This document shows positions 24,344 through 31,286 of a DNA stretch of 31,286 nucleotides, piece by piece. The notes under the pieces were generated by a model. The model was given only the letters and a program-made list of their open reading frames with translations. It was not told the DNA's origin and searched no databases. The stretch is from Pseudomonadota bacterium (GTDB lineage Bacteria > Pseudomonadota > Gammaproteobacteria > Arenicellales > Arenicellaceae), in the NCBI GenBank assembly GCA_018660405.1, contig JABJKL010000096.1:1-31286 (forward strand), written 5' to 3'. A program made the position numbers and the translations under genes. The first letter of the stretch is position 1. Each line of letters opens with the position of its first letter.

Positions 24344-24988
24344 CTAGAGAACTTTCAATCGATAACAACATTCTATCGCATCCAAATCCTCTTTCGGCAA
24401 CGCAGACACTGCCTCAGAAGACTCCAACAATTCGACTTCGCACCAATCCGCGTATAGTTCATTCACTTCATACGCATCGATAGAAAAAGGAGGACCGGCC
24501 ATTTCACTTTGATCGTACTCAAATGCAATGAGTAATATTTGCGCGCCAGAAGACAATAATTCACGCTGCAAGGCAACATAATCTTTACGTGTTTTAGGCG
24601 GCAATGCGACCAAAGAGCCACGATCATAAACCGCAGCGACGGCACCCAATAGATTCCGGTCCAACGCAAAGTAGTCGCCTACGAGCAATACATAACCATT
24701 TCCAGTGTGGCGATTTAAAACCCCCACTTGATCGCTTACGAATTTACCTTCTACCAGCTCGCAAAAACTTTCTATTGCTACTGCACTCAACTCAACACCC
24801 AATAGTTCATGCCCCTGCGAACGCAACCACACCATGTCGTTCGATTTTCCACACATAGGCACGAATACCCTGCCCCTGCCGTCTAAACCCAGCTGCCCCC
24901 AATACTTTAGGAGAAACGGGTGTTTCTCAGCCATATGAAAGCCAATTTGGCCATCTCGCCATTTACGCTGCCAAAACTCTAAATCCAT
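24344..24988 (-). CDS. tpm: Thiopurine S-methyltransferase
   Basis: 214 residues. The N-terminus DLEFWQRKWRDGQIGFH and the SAM motif GRVFVPMCGKSNDMVWL are diagnostic of bacterial TPMT; LLGVELSAVAIESF, AVYDRGSLVALPPKTRKDY and the C-terminal FSIDAYEVNELY follow the family order. The enzyme S-methylates thiopurines in vitro; bacterial relatives methylate selenium and tellurium oxyanions, which may be the physiological role. A GGAGGT ribosome site five bases before the ATG fixes the start. It is convergent with dinF and transcribed away from the AT-rich gap. Confidence 0.95.
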   Translation of the reverse strand: MDLEFWQRKWRDGQIGFHMAEKHPFLLKYWGQLGLDGRGRVFVPMCGKSNDMVWLRSQGHELLGVELSAVAIESFCELVEGKFVSDQVGVLNRHTGNGYVLLVGDYFALDRNLLGAVAAVYDRGSLVALPPKTRKDYVALQRELLSSGAQILLIAFEYDQSEMAGPPFSIDAYEVNELYADWCEVELLESSEAVSALPKEDLDAIECCYRLKVL

Positions 24989-25285
24989 AAACCACCTCCA
25001 GGTCGCGATTAAATGAGTCTACTCTTGGTTACATTTCGTCACTAGCACTCCTTCAACATGGTTTGTAGTATTCAGAATGTTTTTATTCCTGGCGGTTATA
25101 CAAAACGTGAAGCCCATTAACACTAAAGTTTTAATTCATTAGAATTTATATTAGAAACCCCTCTATAGAGCATGGAATAATATCGAAAGATCATTTTAGG
25201 CATATTATTTTATAATATTATTCCTGTTAGTTATTTTAATAATAATATAAATACATTGTTTTTATTTAATTGCGCATCGCATAAT
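24989..25285. other. AT-rich non-coding stretch upstream of tpm
   Basis: I see no protein gene here. The stretch, especially 25120-25260, is much richer in A and T than the rest of the window. GGAATAATAT (25174-25183) and ATATTATTCC (25215-25224) form a perfect 10-bp inverted repeat. The tpm promoter must lie at the left end, and -35/-10-like TTGTTT (25256-25261) and CATAAT (25280-25285), 18 bp apart, could start a plus-strand transcript. Confidence 0.5.
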
Positions 25286-25321
25286 ACGCCCATCGAAAAA
25301 CGAACCAGATGGGCACACAAG

Positions 25322-25408
25322 ATGATCGAATCAACTGTAATGAGTGTAATGATTCCAGTAACGCTTGGCCTACTAGCGCTACTGGCTTCGGACGAAATAG
25401 ATCGATAA
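25322..25408 (+). CDS. Possible 28-residue hydrophobic peptide
   Basis: ATG at 25322 opens MIESTVMSVMIPVTLGLLAL..DEIDR, with one hydrophobic segment (about residues 7-23) and acidic residues at both ends. It has no clear ribosome site (GGGC about 12 bases upstream). It resembles a small membrane peptide in composition only; no family is recognised. It lies within the candidate small-RNA transcript. Confidence 0.2.
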   Translation: MIESTVMSVMIPVTLGLLALLASDEIDR

Positions 25409-25471
25409 GCAACTTTTTAGCTTGCCGAACTTCATGTCTCCTCCTCCTTAACTGCAAAGTTAAGACCTTTT

Positions 25472-25502
25472 AGACCCGCCTCACCGAGGCGGGTCTTTTT
25501 TT
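25472..25502 (+). terminator. Strong Rho-independent terminator
   Basis: AGACCCGCCTC and GAGGCGGGTCT form a perfect 11-bp stem (25472-25496) with loop ACC, followed by seven T. On the minus strand there is no T run, so it does not serve selO. It ends the candidate plus-strand transcript. Confidence 0.9.
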
Positions 25503-25578
25503 ACTACTAGAACGGCCAAACTATTGACACCGGCGACCCGCATCCGAGTTCTCCAGCGCCCTAACCAGCCTCAAAAGG

Positions 25579-27180
25579 TTATGAGCTGCACGACAGCATC
25601 GAACATCCGGCTTTATTTCGCGCCCATTCCGGGCGTCGTTCTGCGAATGCGGCCTTACCCCCCTGTTCCGTATAAGGCCTGCGTAACACTTCCATCAAGC
25701 CCTCCACGATTGAGAAATCACCTTGCTCAGCAGCATCAATTGCTTGCTGCGCAAGATAGTTTCTACAAACGTATAAAGGATTAACAGTATTCATTTGCCG
25801 AGCCCTCTCCATATCATCCGTTTCGCTCACCCGTTTAGCGTAGTTTTGCAACCAAAGAACCCATTCTTTCACCAAGCCATGATCGAGCTCTTCAATCTGA
25901 TAAAACGCTGCTCGCATTAACACTGGCCACTGATCTATCCTTGCTATTTCTTGTTTCGCCTTCACCGCTGATAGCGACCTAAAGAACAAGGTCATATCAA
26001 TTTCCTCGAGCTGCAATAACTCAAACATGCGCTTAATTAACGCGTCATCATCTGCACCGCGGTAGCGATTTATGCCGAGTTTAGCCAACAATGCCGCCTG
26101 CCAATATTTCTCATATTCAGCTTCATACGTATCCAGCGCAGACTGCACCAAACTCTTATCATTGATCAATGGCAGTAGCGCCACACCTAAACGCGCGAGA
26201 TTCCACATGCCTATCCCAGGCTGATTTGCATAAGAATACCGACGCCCTTGTGCATCGGTCGTATTGGGAGTCCAGTCCGGATCATAAGGCTCAAGCCAAC
26301 CATAAGGACCGTAATCAATAGTATCGCCCACTATTGACATGTTATCGGTGTTCATAACGCCATGCACGAACCCGACACGCTGCCAACCAACCATCAAATA
26401 AGCGGTTCGTTTAACGACTTCCAGGTAAAACTTTAGATACCTGTCAGCACCTTTATACTGAGCTGCAAGCTCCGGATAGTAATTCTGTATCGTAAATTCC
26501 AGCAACTCTTGCAGGCGAATATAGTCACCCCTGGCGGCGAATATCTCAAAGCTACCAAATCTTAAAAATGTTTGAGACACACGACAAACCACGGCGCCCG
26601 GCTCGGTTTTTGGATGCCCATCGTAAAACATGTCTCGCACCACCGGGTCACCGGTCAGCACCAAACTCAAAGCGCGCGTAGTCGGTATTCCCAGATGGTA
26701 CATGGCCTCACTACAAAGATACTCCCTTATCGATGACCTCAATACCGCCAAACCGTCCGCCGAGCGCGAATACGGTGTTATGCCTGCACCCTTCAACTGT
26801 AAAGCCCAGCATTTATCCTCTCTGAAGATTTCTCCCAAGCCTATCGCGCGCCCATCACCCAGTTGCCCAGCCCACTGTCCAAACTGGTGCCCCCCATAGC
26901 ACATCGCAAATGGCTTCATCCCCTCCAGCAAGGCGCTACCCGATAATAGATTCGCGTACGCAACTCGTTCAGCTCGATCTATTAGCTCACCATTTTGGTC
27001 TCCCAAACCCAACATTTTAGCCGTATCTGTCGACCAAACTGCCAATTGAGGTGCTGTACAGACTCGCGGAGAAACGTTGGAATAACATGCCTCAAGCACT
27101 TGGCGCGGCCTTACATCAGATGAAGTATCGCCCGACAAGCTATCAACAAAATGATTGGTAATTTGTACAGATTCCAGCAT
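25579..27180 (-). CDS. selO: Protein adenylyltransferase SelO (YdiU family)
   Basis: 533 residues with a pseudokinase fold that binds ATP in a flipped orientation and transfers AMP to Ser, Thr or Tyr of target proteins, a redox-linked stress function. Signatures are CYGGHQFGQWAGQLGDGRA (94-112), LQLKGAGITPYSR with the ATP lysine K130, RSSIREYLCSEAM, FVHGVMNTDNMS (His273 to Asn280 region) and DYGPYGW (289-295). The C-terminus ends in SCSS, the position where animal SelO has selenocysteine (CUSS), so this is the Cys version. It is somewhat longer than E. coli YdiU (about 478). It stands between the small-RNA gap and a dUTPase on the same strand. Confidence 0.95.
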   Translation of the reverse strand: MLESVQITNHFVDSLSGDTSSDVRPRQVLEACYSNVSPRVCTAPQLAVWSTDTAKMLGLGDQNGELIDRAERVAYANLLSGSALLEGMKPFAMCYGGHQFGQWAGQLGDGRAIGLGEIFREDKCWALQLKGAGITPYSRSADGLAVLRSSIREYLCSEAMYHLGIPTTRALSLVLTGDPVVRDMFYDGHPKTEPGAVVCRVSQTFLRFGSFEIFAARGDYIRLQELLEFTIQNYYPELAAQYKGADRYLKFYLEVVKRTAYLMVGWQRVGFVHGVMNTDNMSIVGDTIDYGPYGWLEPYDPDWTPNTTDAQGRRYSYANQPGIGMWNLARLGVALLPLINDKSLVQSALDTYEAEYEKYWQAALLAKLGINRYRGADDDALIKRMFELLQLEEIDMTLFFRSLSAVKAKQEIARIDQWPVLMRAAFYQIEELDHGLVKEWVLWLQNYAKRVSETDDMERARQMNTVNPLYVCRNYLAQQAIDAAEQGDFSIVEGLMEVLRRPYTEQGGKAAFAERRPEWARNKAGCSMLSCSS

Positions 27181-27242
27181 TTGAGATTGCGGATAGAAAA
27201 CTTTTTACCTTTGCCCCCAATAACGCGCTAAACAATCAGATA

Positions 27243-27890
27243 TTAATCACCGAATTCCGAATATCGCTGCGTTAGCGCCTTATAAATTTGATCTCGATAA
27301 TTACTCTCCGATGGGTCGATTTCGGTCAGAACTTCAACCAAATGCTCATTATCTTCGCGCCCCCTCCAAATTTTTAGATAACTACCATCCTTATACCCGT
27401 TGTCCTGACGGAAAAAATTCAATACGTTCTTGCCCACATACCGTTGATACAAATCGTTGATATCCATATCCACCAATTTCGCCAACCCTGCGAAGCCCGC
27501 GACCGGAAAAGTACGCTCCGCTAGCACTTCGGTGGTAAACGCTTCAACACCGGCTAAAAAATCGCCGTATTGCTTTGGTTCAGATAATTCTTCTACTATT
27601 TTTTTGGATAGTTTCGATGGCTTATCCCCACTGGCTAACATCTGGCTCAAACCAAAGTGCCAAATATCCACTAACTCAAGCTTGATCTGCTCCTGATCAG
27701 GTGACTGGTGTTTCCACCATTTCCATCCGTAGTGATCCATTAACTCGGCGCATTCCACCCATATAGCCCGATACCATTCAAAGCCCTGATTACGCCAATC
27801 GGAATCCACCTTCTGATTCATCTGCTCTTGCATGTCGAGCATATTGCCAATCATAGTGTCGGTCATAGTATTGGTCATTTCCTGAGTCAT
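27243..27890 (-). CDS. Dimeric (all-alpha, MazG-like) dUTP diphosphatase
   Basis: 215 residues. It hydrolyses dUTP (and usually dUDP) to dUMP, keeping uracil out of DNA. The chain is helical, with metal-binding ExxE in WVECAELMDHYGWKWWKH and ExxD in LELVDIWHFG, the pattern of the dimeric dUTPase superfamily rather than the trimeric Dut fold. GAGGA six bases before the ATG at 27888-27890 supports the full N-terminus, which is a Met/Thr-rich repeat (MTQEMTNTMTDTM); conservation begins at MLDMQEQMN. It lies 62 bp upstream of selO on the same strand. Confidence 0.9.
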   Translation of the reverse strand: MTQEMTNTMTDTMIGNMLDMQEQMNQKVDSDWRNQGFEWYRAIWVECAELMDHYGWKWWKHQSPDQEQIKLELVDIWHFGLSQMLASGDKPSKLSKKIVEELSEPKQYGDFLAGVEAFTTEVLAERTFPVAGFAGLAKLVDMDINDLYQRYVGKNVLNFFRQDNGYKDGSYLKIWRGREDNEHLVEVLTEIDPSESNYRDQIYKALTQRYSEFGD

Positions 27891-27961
27891 TAATTCCTCA
27901 TATACAAATCAATAGAGTCAACCCACGAATCATAGCAGTCGGACCGCAACGGCTGAATCTC

Positions 27962-28435
27962 TCAAACTTTTGACAGCAAGCAGATTGCGTGTGCCGCAAT
28001 TCCCTTGCCCTGACCTTCAAACCCTAGTTGCTCGGTCGTCGTCGCTTTAACGTTTATTTGATTTTCACGCGCGCCCAGATCGCTGGCAATATTGACGCAC
28101 ATACCCTTTAAATATTTCGCCATTTGAGGCTGCTGCGCGATAATCGTGGAATCTATATTACCCACTTCATACGCGCGCTCAACCATAAGAGCAGCCACTT
28201 TCCGCAACAACTTTCGGCTATCAACACCTGACAGGTTCGGATCTGAATCAGGAAAATGTCTGCCAATATCCCCTTCCCCAAGAGCGCCGAGCAAAGCATC
28301 CATAATGGCATGCAACAAAACATCTGCATCAGAGTGGCCCTGCAAGCCATATTTATAAGGAATTTCTACACCACCCAAGATCAGTGGGCGCCCTTCTACC
28401 AGAGCGTGAACATCGTATCCTTGACCTACCAACAA
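27962..28435 (-). CDS. ispF: 2-C-methyl-D-erythritol 2,4-cyclodiphosphate synthase
   Basis: 157 residues, normal length. It cyclises CDP-ME-2-phosphate to ME-cPP in the non-mevalonate isoprenoid pathway and works as a trimer. Metal ligands Asp8 and His10 are in GQGYDVHAL and His42 in LLHAIMD; GHSDADV, IGRHFPDSD and ATTTEQLGFEGQGKGIAAHA complete the family set. The start is a TTG (28433-28435) followed by another TTG; no ATG is available. It begins 16 bp after the ispD stop with no ribosome site, so it probably depends on ispD translation. Confidence 0.96.
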   Translation of the reverse strand: MLVGQGYDVHALVEGRPLILGGVEIPYKYGLQGHSDADVLLHAIMDALLGALGEGDIGRHFPDSDPNLSGVDSRKLLRKVAALMVERAYEVGNIDSTIIAQQPQMAKYLKGMCVNIASDLGARENQINVKATTTEQLGFEGQGKGIAAHAICLLSKV

Positions 28436-28451
28436 AACGCGCGCCGCACGG

Positions 28452-29282
28452 TTACTCGCTACCCAGAAACTTGGGACGTTTCATTAATCGCCGCCCTGCC
28501 TTGGGCGAAGTCTTTTTAATGACTTCACTCTCTGTTTTTTTAGTTCTCTTGGTCGCAAATACGGCACGCTTTTCGGGTTGCTGAAACTCTTTGGCCTGAC
28601 CTTCAAGAAAATACTCTGCTAACGGCAAGTCCGCGGGGGTGGTGATTTTTAAGTTGGTCTCCGACCCCTCTACAATAAGAGGCCTCATACCCAGAAACTC
28701 CATTGCGGCCGCCTCATCAGTCACTTTAACGCCGCGCTGATTCAAATCATTCAACGCGCCTCGTAGAGTTTGTAAACGAAACATTTGAGGCGTTTGTGCC
28801 AGCCACATACTCTCGCGAGAAACCGTCTTGATAATGCCTCCATTATGATCGGTTTCTTTTATAGTATCGGTAATCGGCAAACCAAGAATGCCTCCAATCG
28901 GATGCCGCATCACTTTCTTCGTCAACCTATCAATAAGTTCCTTGCTAATGCAGGGCCGTGCTGCGTCATGTACCAGCACCCAATCGTCAGGCCCAACATG
29001 CGGGCTCAAAGCATTGAGGCCATTGAGCACAGAATCAGACCGCTCAACACCGCCTTCAACCCGGCCCAAAAACTTCGGATGGGACGGTGCTAATTTTTGC
29101 CACCGAGAATCGTCAACTGCCGTTACAACAACAACACCAGAAATGATCTTGTGCGCAAGGAACACACCCATTACATGCTCAATAACCGTCTTCCCGGATA
29201 TCTCCAAATATTGCTTTGGCACCGTCCGTTTCATGCGCTTACCACTACCGCCAGCAGCAATAACCACCCAACATTTACTCAT
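28452..29282 (-). CDS. ispD: 2-C-methyl-D-erythritol 4-phosphate cytidylyltransferase
   Basis: 276 residues. It joins MEP and CTP to give CDP-ME, the step before IspE and IspF. CTP-binding AAGGSGKRM (9-17) and VPKQYL (21-26) open the protein; VEGGVERSDSVLNGL, DWVLVHDAARPCIS, TDTIKE and AQTPQMFRL follow, and the core ends near residue 230 (KITTPADLPLAEYFL). The last ~40 residues form an unusual Lys/Arg-rich extension (KRTKKTESEVIKKTSPKAGR) not found in typical ~230-residue IspD. The common ftsB neighbour is missing; it is divergent from mfd instead. Confidence 0.95.
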   Translation of the reverse strand: MSKCWVVIAAGGSGKRMKRTVPKQYLEISGKTVIEHVMGVFLAHKIISGVVVVTAVDDSRWQKLAPSHPKFLGRVEGGVERSDSVLNGLNALSPHVGPDDWVLVHDAARPCISKELIDRLTKKVMRHPIGGILGLPITDTIKETDHNGGIIKTVSRESMWLAQTPQMFRLQTLRGALNDLNQRGVKVTDEAAAMEFLGMRPLIVEGSETNLKITTPADLPLAEYFLEGQAKEFQQPEKRAVFATKRTKKTESEVIKKTSPKAGRRLMKRPKFLGSE

Positions 29283-29385
29283 ATCTTTTTACCAATGCTC
29301 CCACCGTCTTGGTAAGTCAAGGAAACCAAGTCTGTCTAGAGATTATCTAGAACTGCGCAATCTACAATGACTCTCTGATTTGATT

Positions 29386-29391
29386 ATTATA
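29386..29391 (-). promoter_or_regulatory. Candidate -10 of the ispD-ispF promoter
   Basis: A perfect TATAAT on the minus strand lies about 105 bp upstream of ispD. The -35 at standard spacing is poor (TGCTCG). Expected leader about 97 nt. The 231-bp divergent region also contains two TCTAGA copies (29335-29340, 29346-29351). Confidence 0.35.
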
Positions 29392-29448
29392 ACCGGATTC
29401 CTGTAATACGAGCAGATATGTCCGTTTTATTCCACTTAAGTCCTTGGA

Positions 29449-29475
29449 ACTCCTTCAATATTATATTGAAGGAGT
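29449..29475. promoter_or_regulatory. Perfect 12-bp inverted repeat upstream of mfd
   Basis: ACTCCTTCAATA and TATTGAAGGAGT (arms 29449-29460 and 29464-29475, loop TTA) form an exact palindrome. Neither side has a T run, so it is not a terminator. Its right half covers the -35 position of the predicted mfd promoter, which is a good place for an operator. Confidence 0.45.
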
Positions 29476-29477
29476 AC

Positions 29478-29486
29478 TGGTACAAT
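29478..29486 (+). promoter_or_regulatory. Extended -10 promoter of mfd
   Basis: TGGTACAAT (TGn plus TACAAT) ends 28 bases before the mfd ATG. The -35 zone falls inside the preceding palindrome and matches poorly, as is common with extended -10 promoters. Confidence 0.4.
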
Positions 29487-29513
29487 CGCGGCCCCTAACC
29501 GGCAGCAAACGCA

Positions 29514-31286
29514 ATGAATTCCTTATCCAAAAAGAGCCACTCCCCATTCGACCCAGTGCTGCCAGCAACATCCGGTGGGAGAATATTTTGGCGGCATTTG
29601 CATGGCAGCGCACAAGATCTGGCCATTGTTAAAGCCGCCCAAAGGAATAGCTTACAAGGGACCGCAACCCTATTAGTTTGTCGCAATGCCACAGATATAT
29701 ACCACCGCATACAAGCCATCAGGTTTTATGCCGATCCCGGTTTCGTAGGCAAGATTCGCCTATTCCCAGATACTGAATGCCTACCCTACGACCGTTTTTC
29801 ACCGCATCAAGACATTACTTCGACGCGGCTATTAACCCTGTTAGATCTAAGCCATGGCTACGACGGCCTGCTAATAGCACCCGCAAGCGCCTTGTTACGA
29901 CGTTTGCCGCCAAAAAACTACGTTAAAACAAGCGCATTCGATCTAAACCTTGGGCAACAACTCCAAACCGCAAGCTTTGCGCAATCTCTGGTCGATGCGG
30001 GTTACTACTCGGTAAACCAGGTAATGTCGGCGGGAGAATTTGCCATTAGAGGCGGTTTGATCGACGTATACCCCATGGGCACCGAAACACCTTTTCGCAT
30101 CGACCTGTTCGACACAGAAATTGACAACATCCGGCTGTTCGACCCCAGCACACAGCGTTCTGGAGAGTCCGTGTCAAAAATGAGGATTCTGCCAGCCAAA
30201 GAATTTCCTACGCACGACCGGTCGATCAGCCTTTTTCGGCAACGATTTCGAGCACGATTTGAGGGTGACCCTCAAAAATCACGCGCTTACCGCGATTTAA
30301 GTAGCCGTATTATTCCGGCAGGTATTGAATGTTATTTACCCCTGTTTTTTGATCAAACCGTGAGCTTGCTTGACCATTTTTCTGACGATACGTTGCTCAT
30401 CCTCGATGATGGTGTCTCGGAAGCCGTAGAAAAAGCCATCAGTGAAATCGAGGAACGCTTTCAATACGCTTTATTAGATGATGAATGGCCTGCACTAAAG
30501 CCTGAGGAATTAGCACTTACACAACAAGATTGGCTGAATAATCTCAAACCCAAAACCCGCATACAACTGTTAACCCTGAATCTCGATAATCAGAAGAAAC
30601 ATGTCTACGAATATCTGACGCGCAAGCCCACCGAGTTCAATATTAATGTTCGAAACGAAACCCCATTCGAACCTCTAGTCAAATATTTACAACAGAACCC
30701 AGGACGCGTTCTATTAGTGGCCGAATCCATTGGCCGACGAGAAGCTCTGAACGGATTGCTAAAAGAGTACGAACTCAACGCGACCATAGTCGAGTCTTGG
30801 CAAGAGTTCTTGCAAAGCAATTCAAGTTTGAACATCACCAACGCCCCATTGGAATACGGACTTAGACTCGATCAGGTCGGTAGTTCCAGCGACACTGAAA
30901 GCGGCATCGAAGTTATCACCGAGGCCCAAATATACGGCGAACGGGTACTACAAAAACGCCGCAGGTCAGATCGAAATAAAAACCCGGATGTGATTATTCG
31001 CTCTTTAGCGGAGCTAAAATTGGGAGACCCGGTCGTACATGATAATCACGGTGTCGGGCGCTATCGTGGCCTATGCACGTTGACCATTGACGGGCTCGAT
31101 AATGAATACCTGACGCTTGAGTATGCAGGCAACGACAAGCTATATATACCCATCCTTTCGCTTGAGGCGATAAGCCGCTATGTCGCCGGTAATCCTGATA
31201 CGGCTCCAATCCACAAACTCGGCACTGAAGCTTGGCTGAAAGCTAAAAAACGAGCACAAGAAAAGGCCTACGATGTCGCCGCTGAA
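29514..31286 (+). CDS. mfd: Transcription-repair coupling factor Mfd (5' part, cut by window edge)
   Basis: From the ATG at 29514 a frame of 591 codons stays open to the window end. The N-terminal UvrB-like module (TATLLVCRNATDIYHRIQAI, LFPDTECLPYDRFSPHQDI, GGLIDVYPMGTETPFRIDLFD) is followed by the D3 region and, near residue 503, the RNA-polymerase interacting domain GDPVVHDNHGVGRYRGL and EYAGNDKLYIPILSLEAISRYV. Mfd displaces stalled RNA polymerase and recruits UvrA to the transcribed strand. The family is about 1150 residues, so the translocase helicase motors and C-terminus are outside the window. The start is uncertain by a few codons because no ribosome site is clear. Confidence 0.96.
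   Translation, partial: MNSLSKKSHSPFDPVLPATSGGRIFWRHLHGSAQDLAIVKAAQRNSLQGTATLLVCRNATDIYHRIQAIRFYADPGFVGKIRLFPDTECLPYDRFSPHQDITSTRLLTLLDLSHGYDGLLIAPASALLRRLPPKNYVKTSAFDLNLGQQLQTASFAQSLVDAGYYSVNQVMSAGEFAIRGGLIDVYPMGTETPFRIDLFDTEIDNIRLFDPSTQRSGESVSKMRILPAKEFPTHDRSISLFRQRFRARFEGDPQKSRAYRDLSSRIIPAGIECYLPLFFDQTVSLLDHFSDDTLLILDDGVSEAVEKAISEIEERFQYALLDDEWPALKPEELALTQQDWLNNLKPKTRIQLLTLNLDNQKKHVYEYLTRKPTEFNINVRNETPFEPLVKYLQQNPGRVLLVAESIGRREALNGLLKEYELNATIVESWQEFLQSNSSLNITNAPLEYGLRLDQVGSSSDTESGIEVITEAQIYGERVLQKRRRSDRNKNPDVIIRSLAELKLGDPVVHDNHGVGRYRGLCTLTIDGLDNEYLTLEYAGNDKLYIPILSLEAISRYVAGNPDTAPIHKLGTEAWLKAKKRAQEKAYDVAAE

Larger units (their letters stand above)
25292..25502 (+). ncRNA. Candidate small RNA with CU-rich anti-SD-like tract
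   Basis: A predicted promoter (25256-25285) and a perfect terminator (25472-25502) bracket about 210 bases with no convincing long plus-strand gene. The tract TCTCCTCCTCCTT (25437-25449), complementary to Shine-Dalgarno sequence, sits just before a perfect CTTAACT/AGTTAAG hairpin (25447-25464) and the terminator, the usual place for a small-RNA seed. The neighbouring genes on both sides are on the minus strand, so the terminator needs its own upstream plus transcript. A 28-codon frame (25322-25408) inside could instead make this a small mRNA. Confidence 0.4.

Noticed and set aside
25266..25457. 63-codon minus-strand ORF in the AT-rich gap
   Set aside because: Starts with TTG upstream of the only good ribosome site, which is in another frame; arginine run is just the translated purine tract; no recognisable family.
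29449..29475. Terminator upstream of mfd
   Set aside because: Perfect stem but no T tract on either strand, and no gene ends there.

Overview
This window looks like a chromosomal segment of a marine-type gammaproteobacterium of moderate, slightly AT-leaning base composition. The gene order pilT / yggS-proC-yggT-metX-metW is the one familiar from Pseudomonas and relatives. The TonB receptor style, the DUF3014 protein and the MetX/MetW pair suggest a Pseudomonadales/Cellvibrionales-like lineage; that placement is inference. I saw no tRNA, rRNA, CRISPR array, prophage or insertion sequence with a transposase. Nearly everything is housekeeping or envelope biology, and the unusual material lies between genes.

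Layout, left to right. (1) 1-600: 5' part of pilT (minus), cut by the window edge, divergent from a plus-strand run yggS, proC, yggT, metX, metW (720-4766; PLP homeostasis, proline, membrane protein, methionine). (2) 4776-6337, minus: an ArsC/Spx-like reductase and a class I DAHP synthase, separated by a 105-bp nested palindrome. (3) 6530-15137, minus: a large MltD-like LysM lytic transglycosylase, then a compact tripartite RND efflux operon read outer-membrane factor, adaptor, pump, with overlapping genes. (4) 15138-15709: a 572-bp gap with a structured leader in front of citrate synthase gltA (plus), which ends at a strong terminator. (5) 17097-21250, minus: AlkB-like dioxygenase, DUF3014 membrane protein, TonB-dependent receptor. 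(6) Plus strand: cfa, then a 265-bp three-way-junction palindrome, then the dinF-type MATE exporter. (7) tpm (minus), then a 590-bp AT-rich gap that seems to hold a plus-strand small RNA ending in a perfect terminator. (8) Minus: selO, a dimeric dUTPase, and ispF/ispD downstream of ispD's start. (9) 29514-end: 5' half of mfd (plus).

How the parts work together: the left block is amino-acid biosynthesis (proline, methionine, aromatic entry step); the centre is envelope traffic and cell-wall remodelling (RND pump, lytic transglycosylase, TonB receptor, Cfa, MATE pump); the right block is nucleotide-pool and DNA maintenance (dUTPase, Mfd, plus AlkB further left) and isoprenoid synthesis. The best leads for something undescribed are the 22613-22877 structured element, the candidate small RNA at about 25292-25502 with an anti-Shine-Dalgarno-like CU tract, and the structured leader upstream of gltA. 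No new multi-gene system is evident from the coding content.
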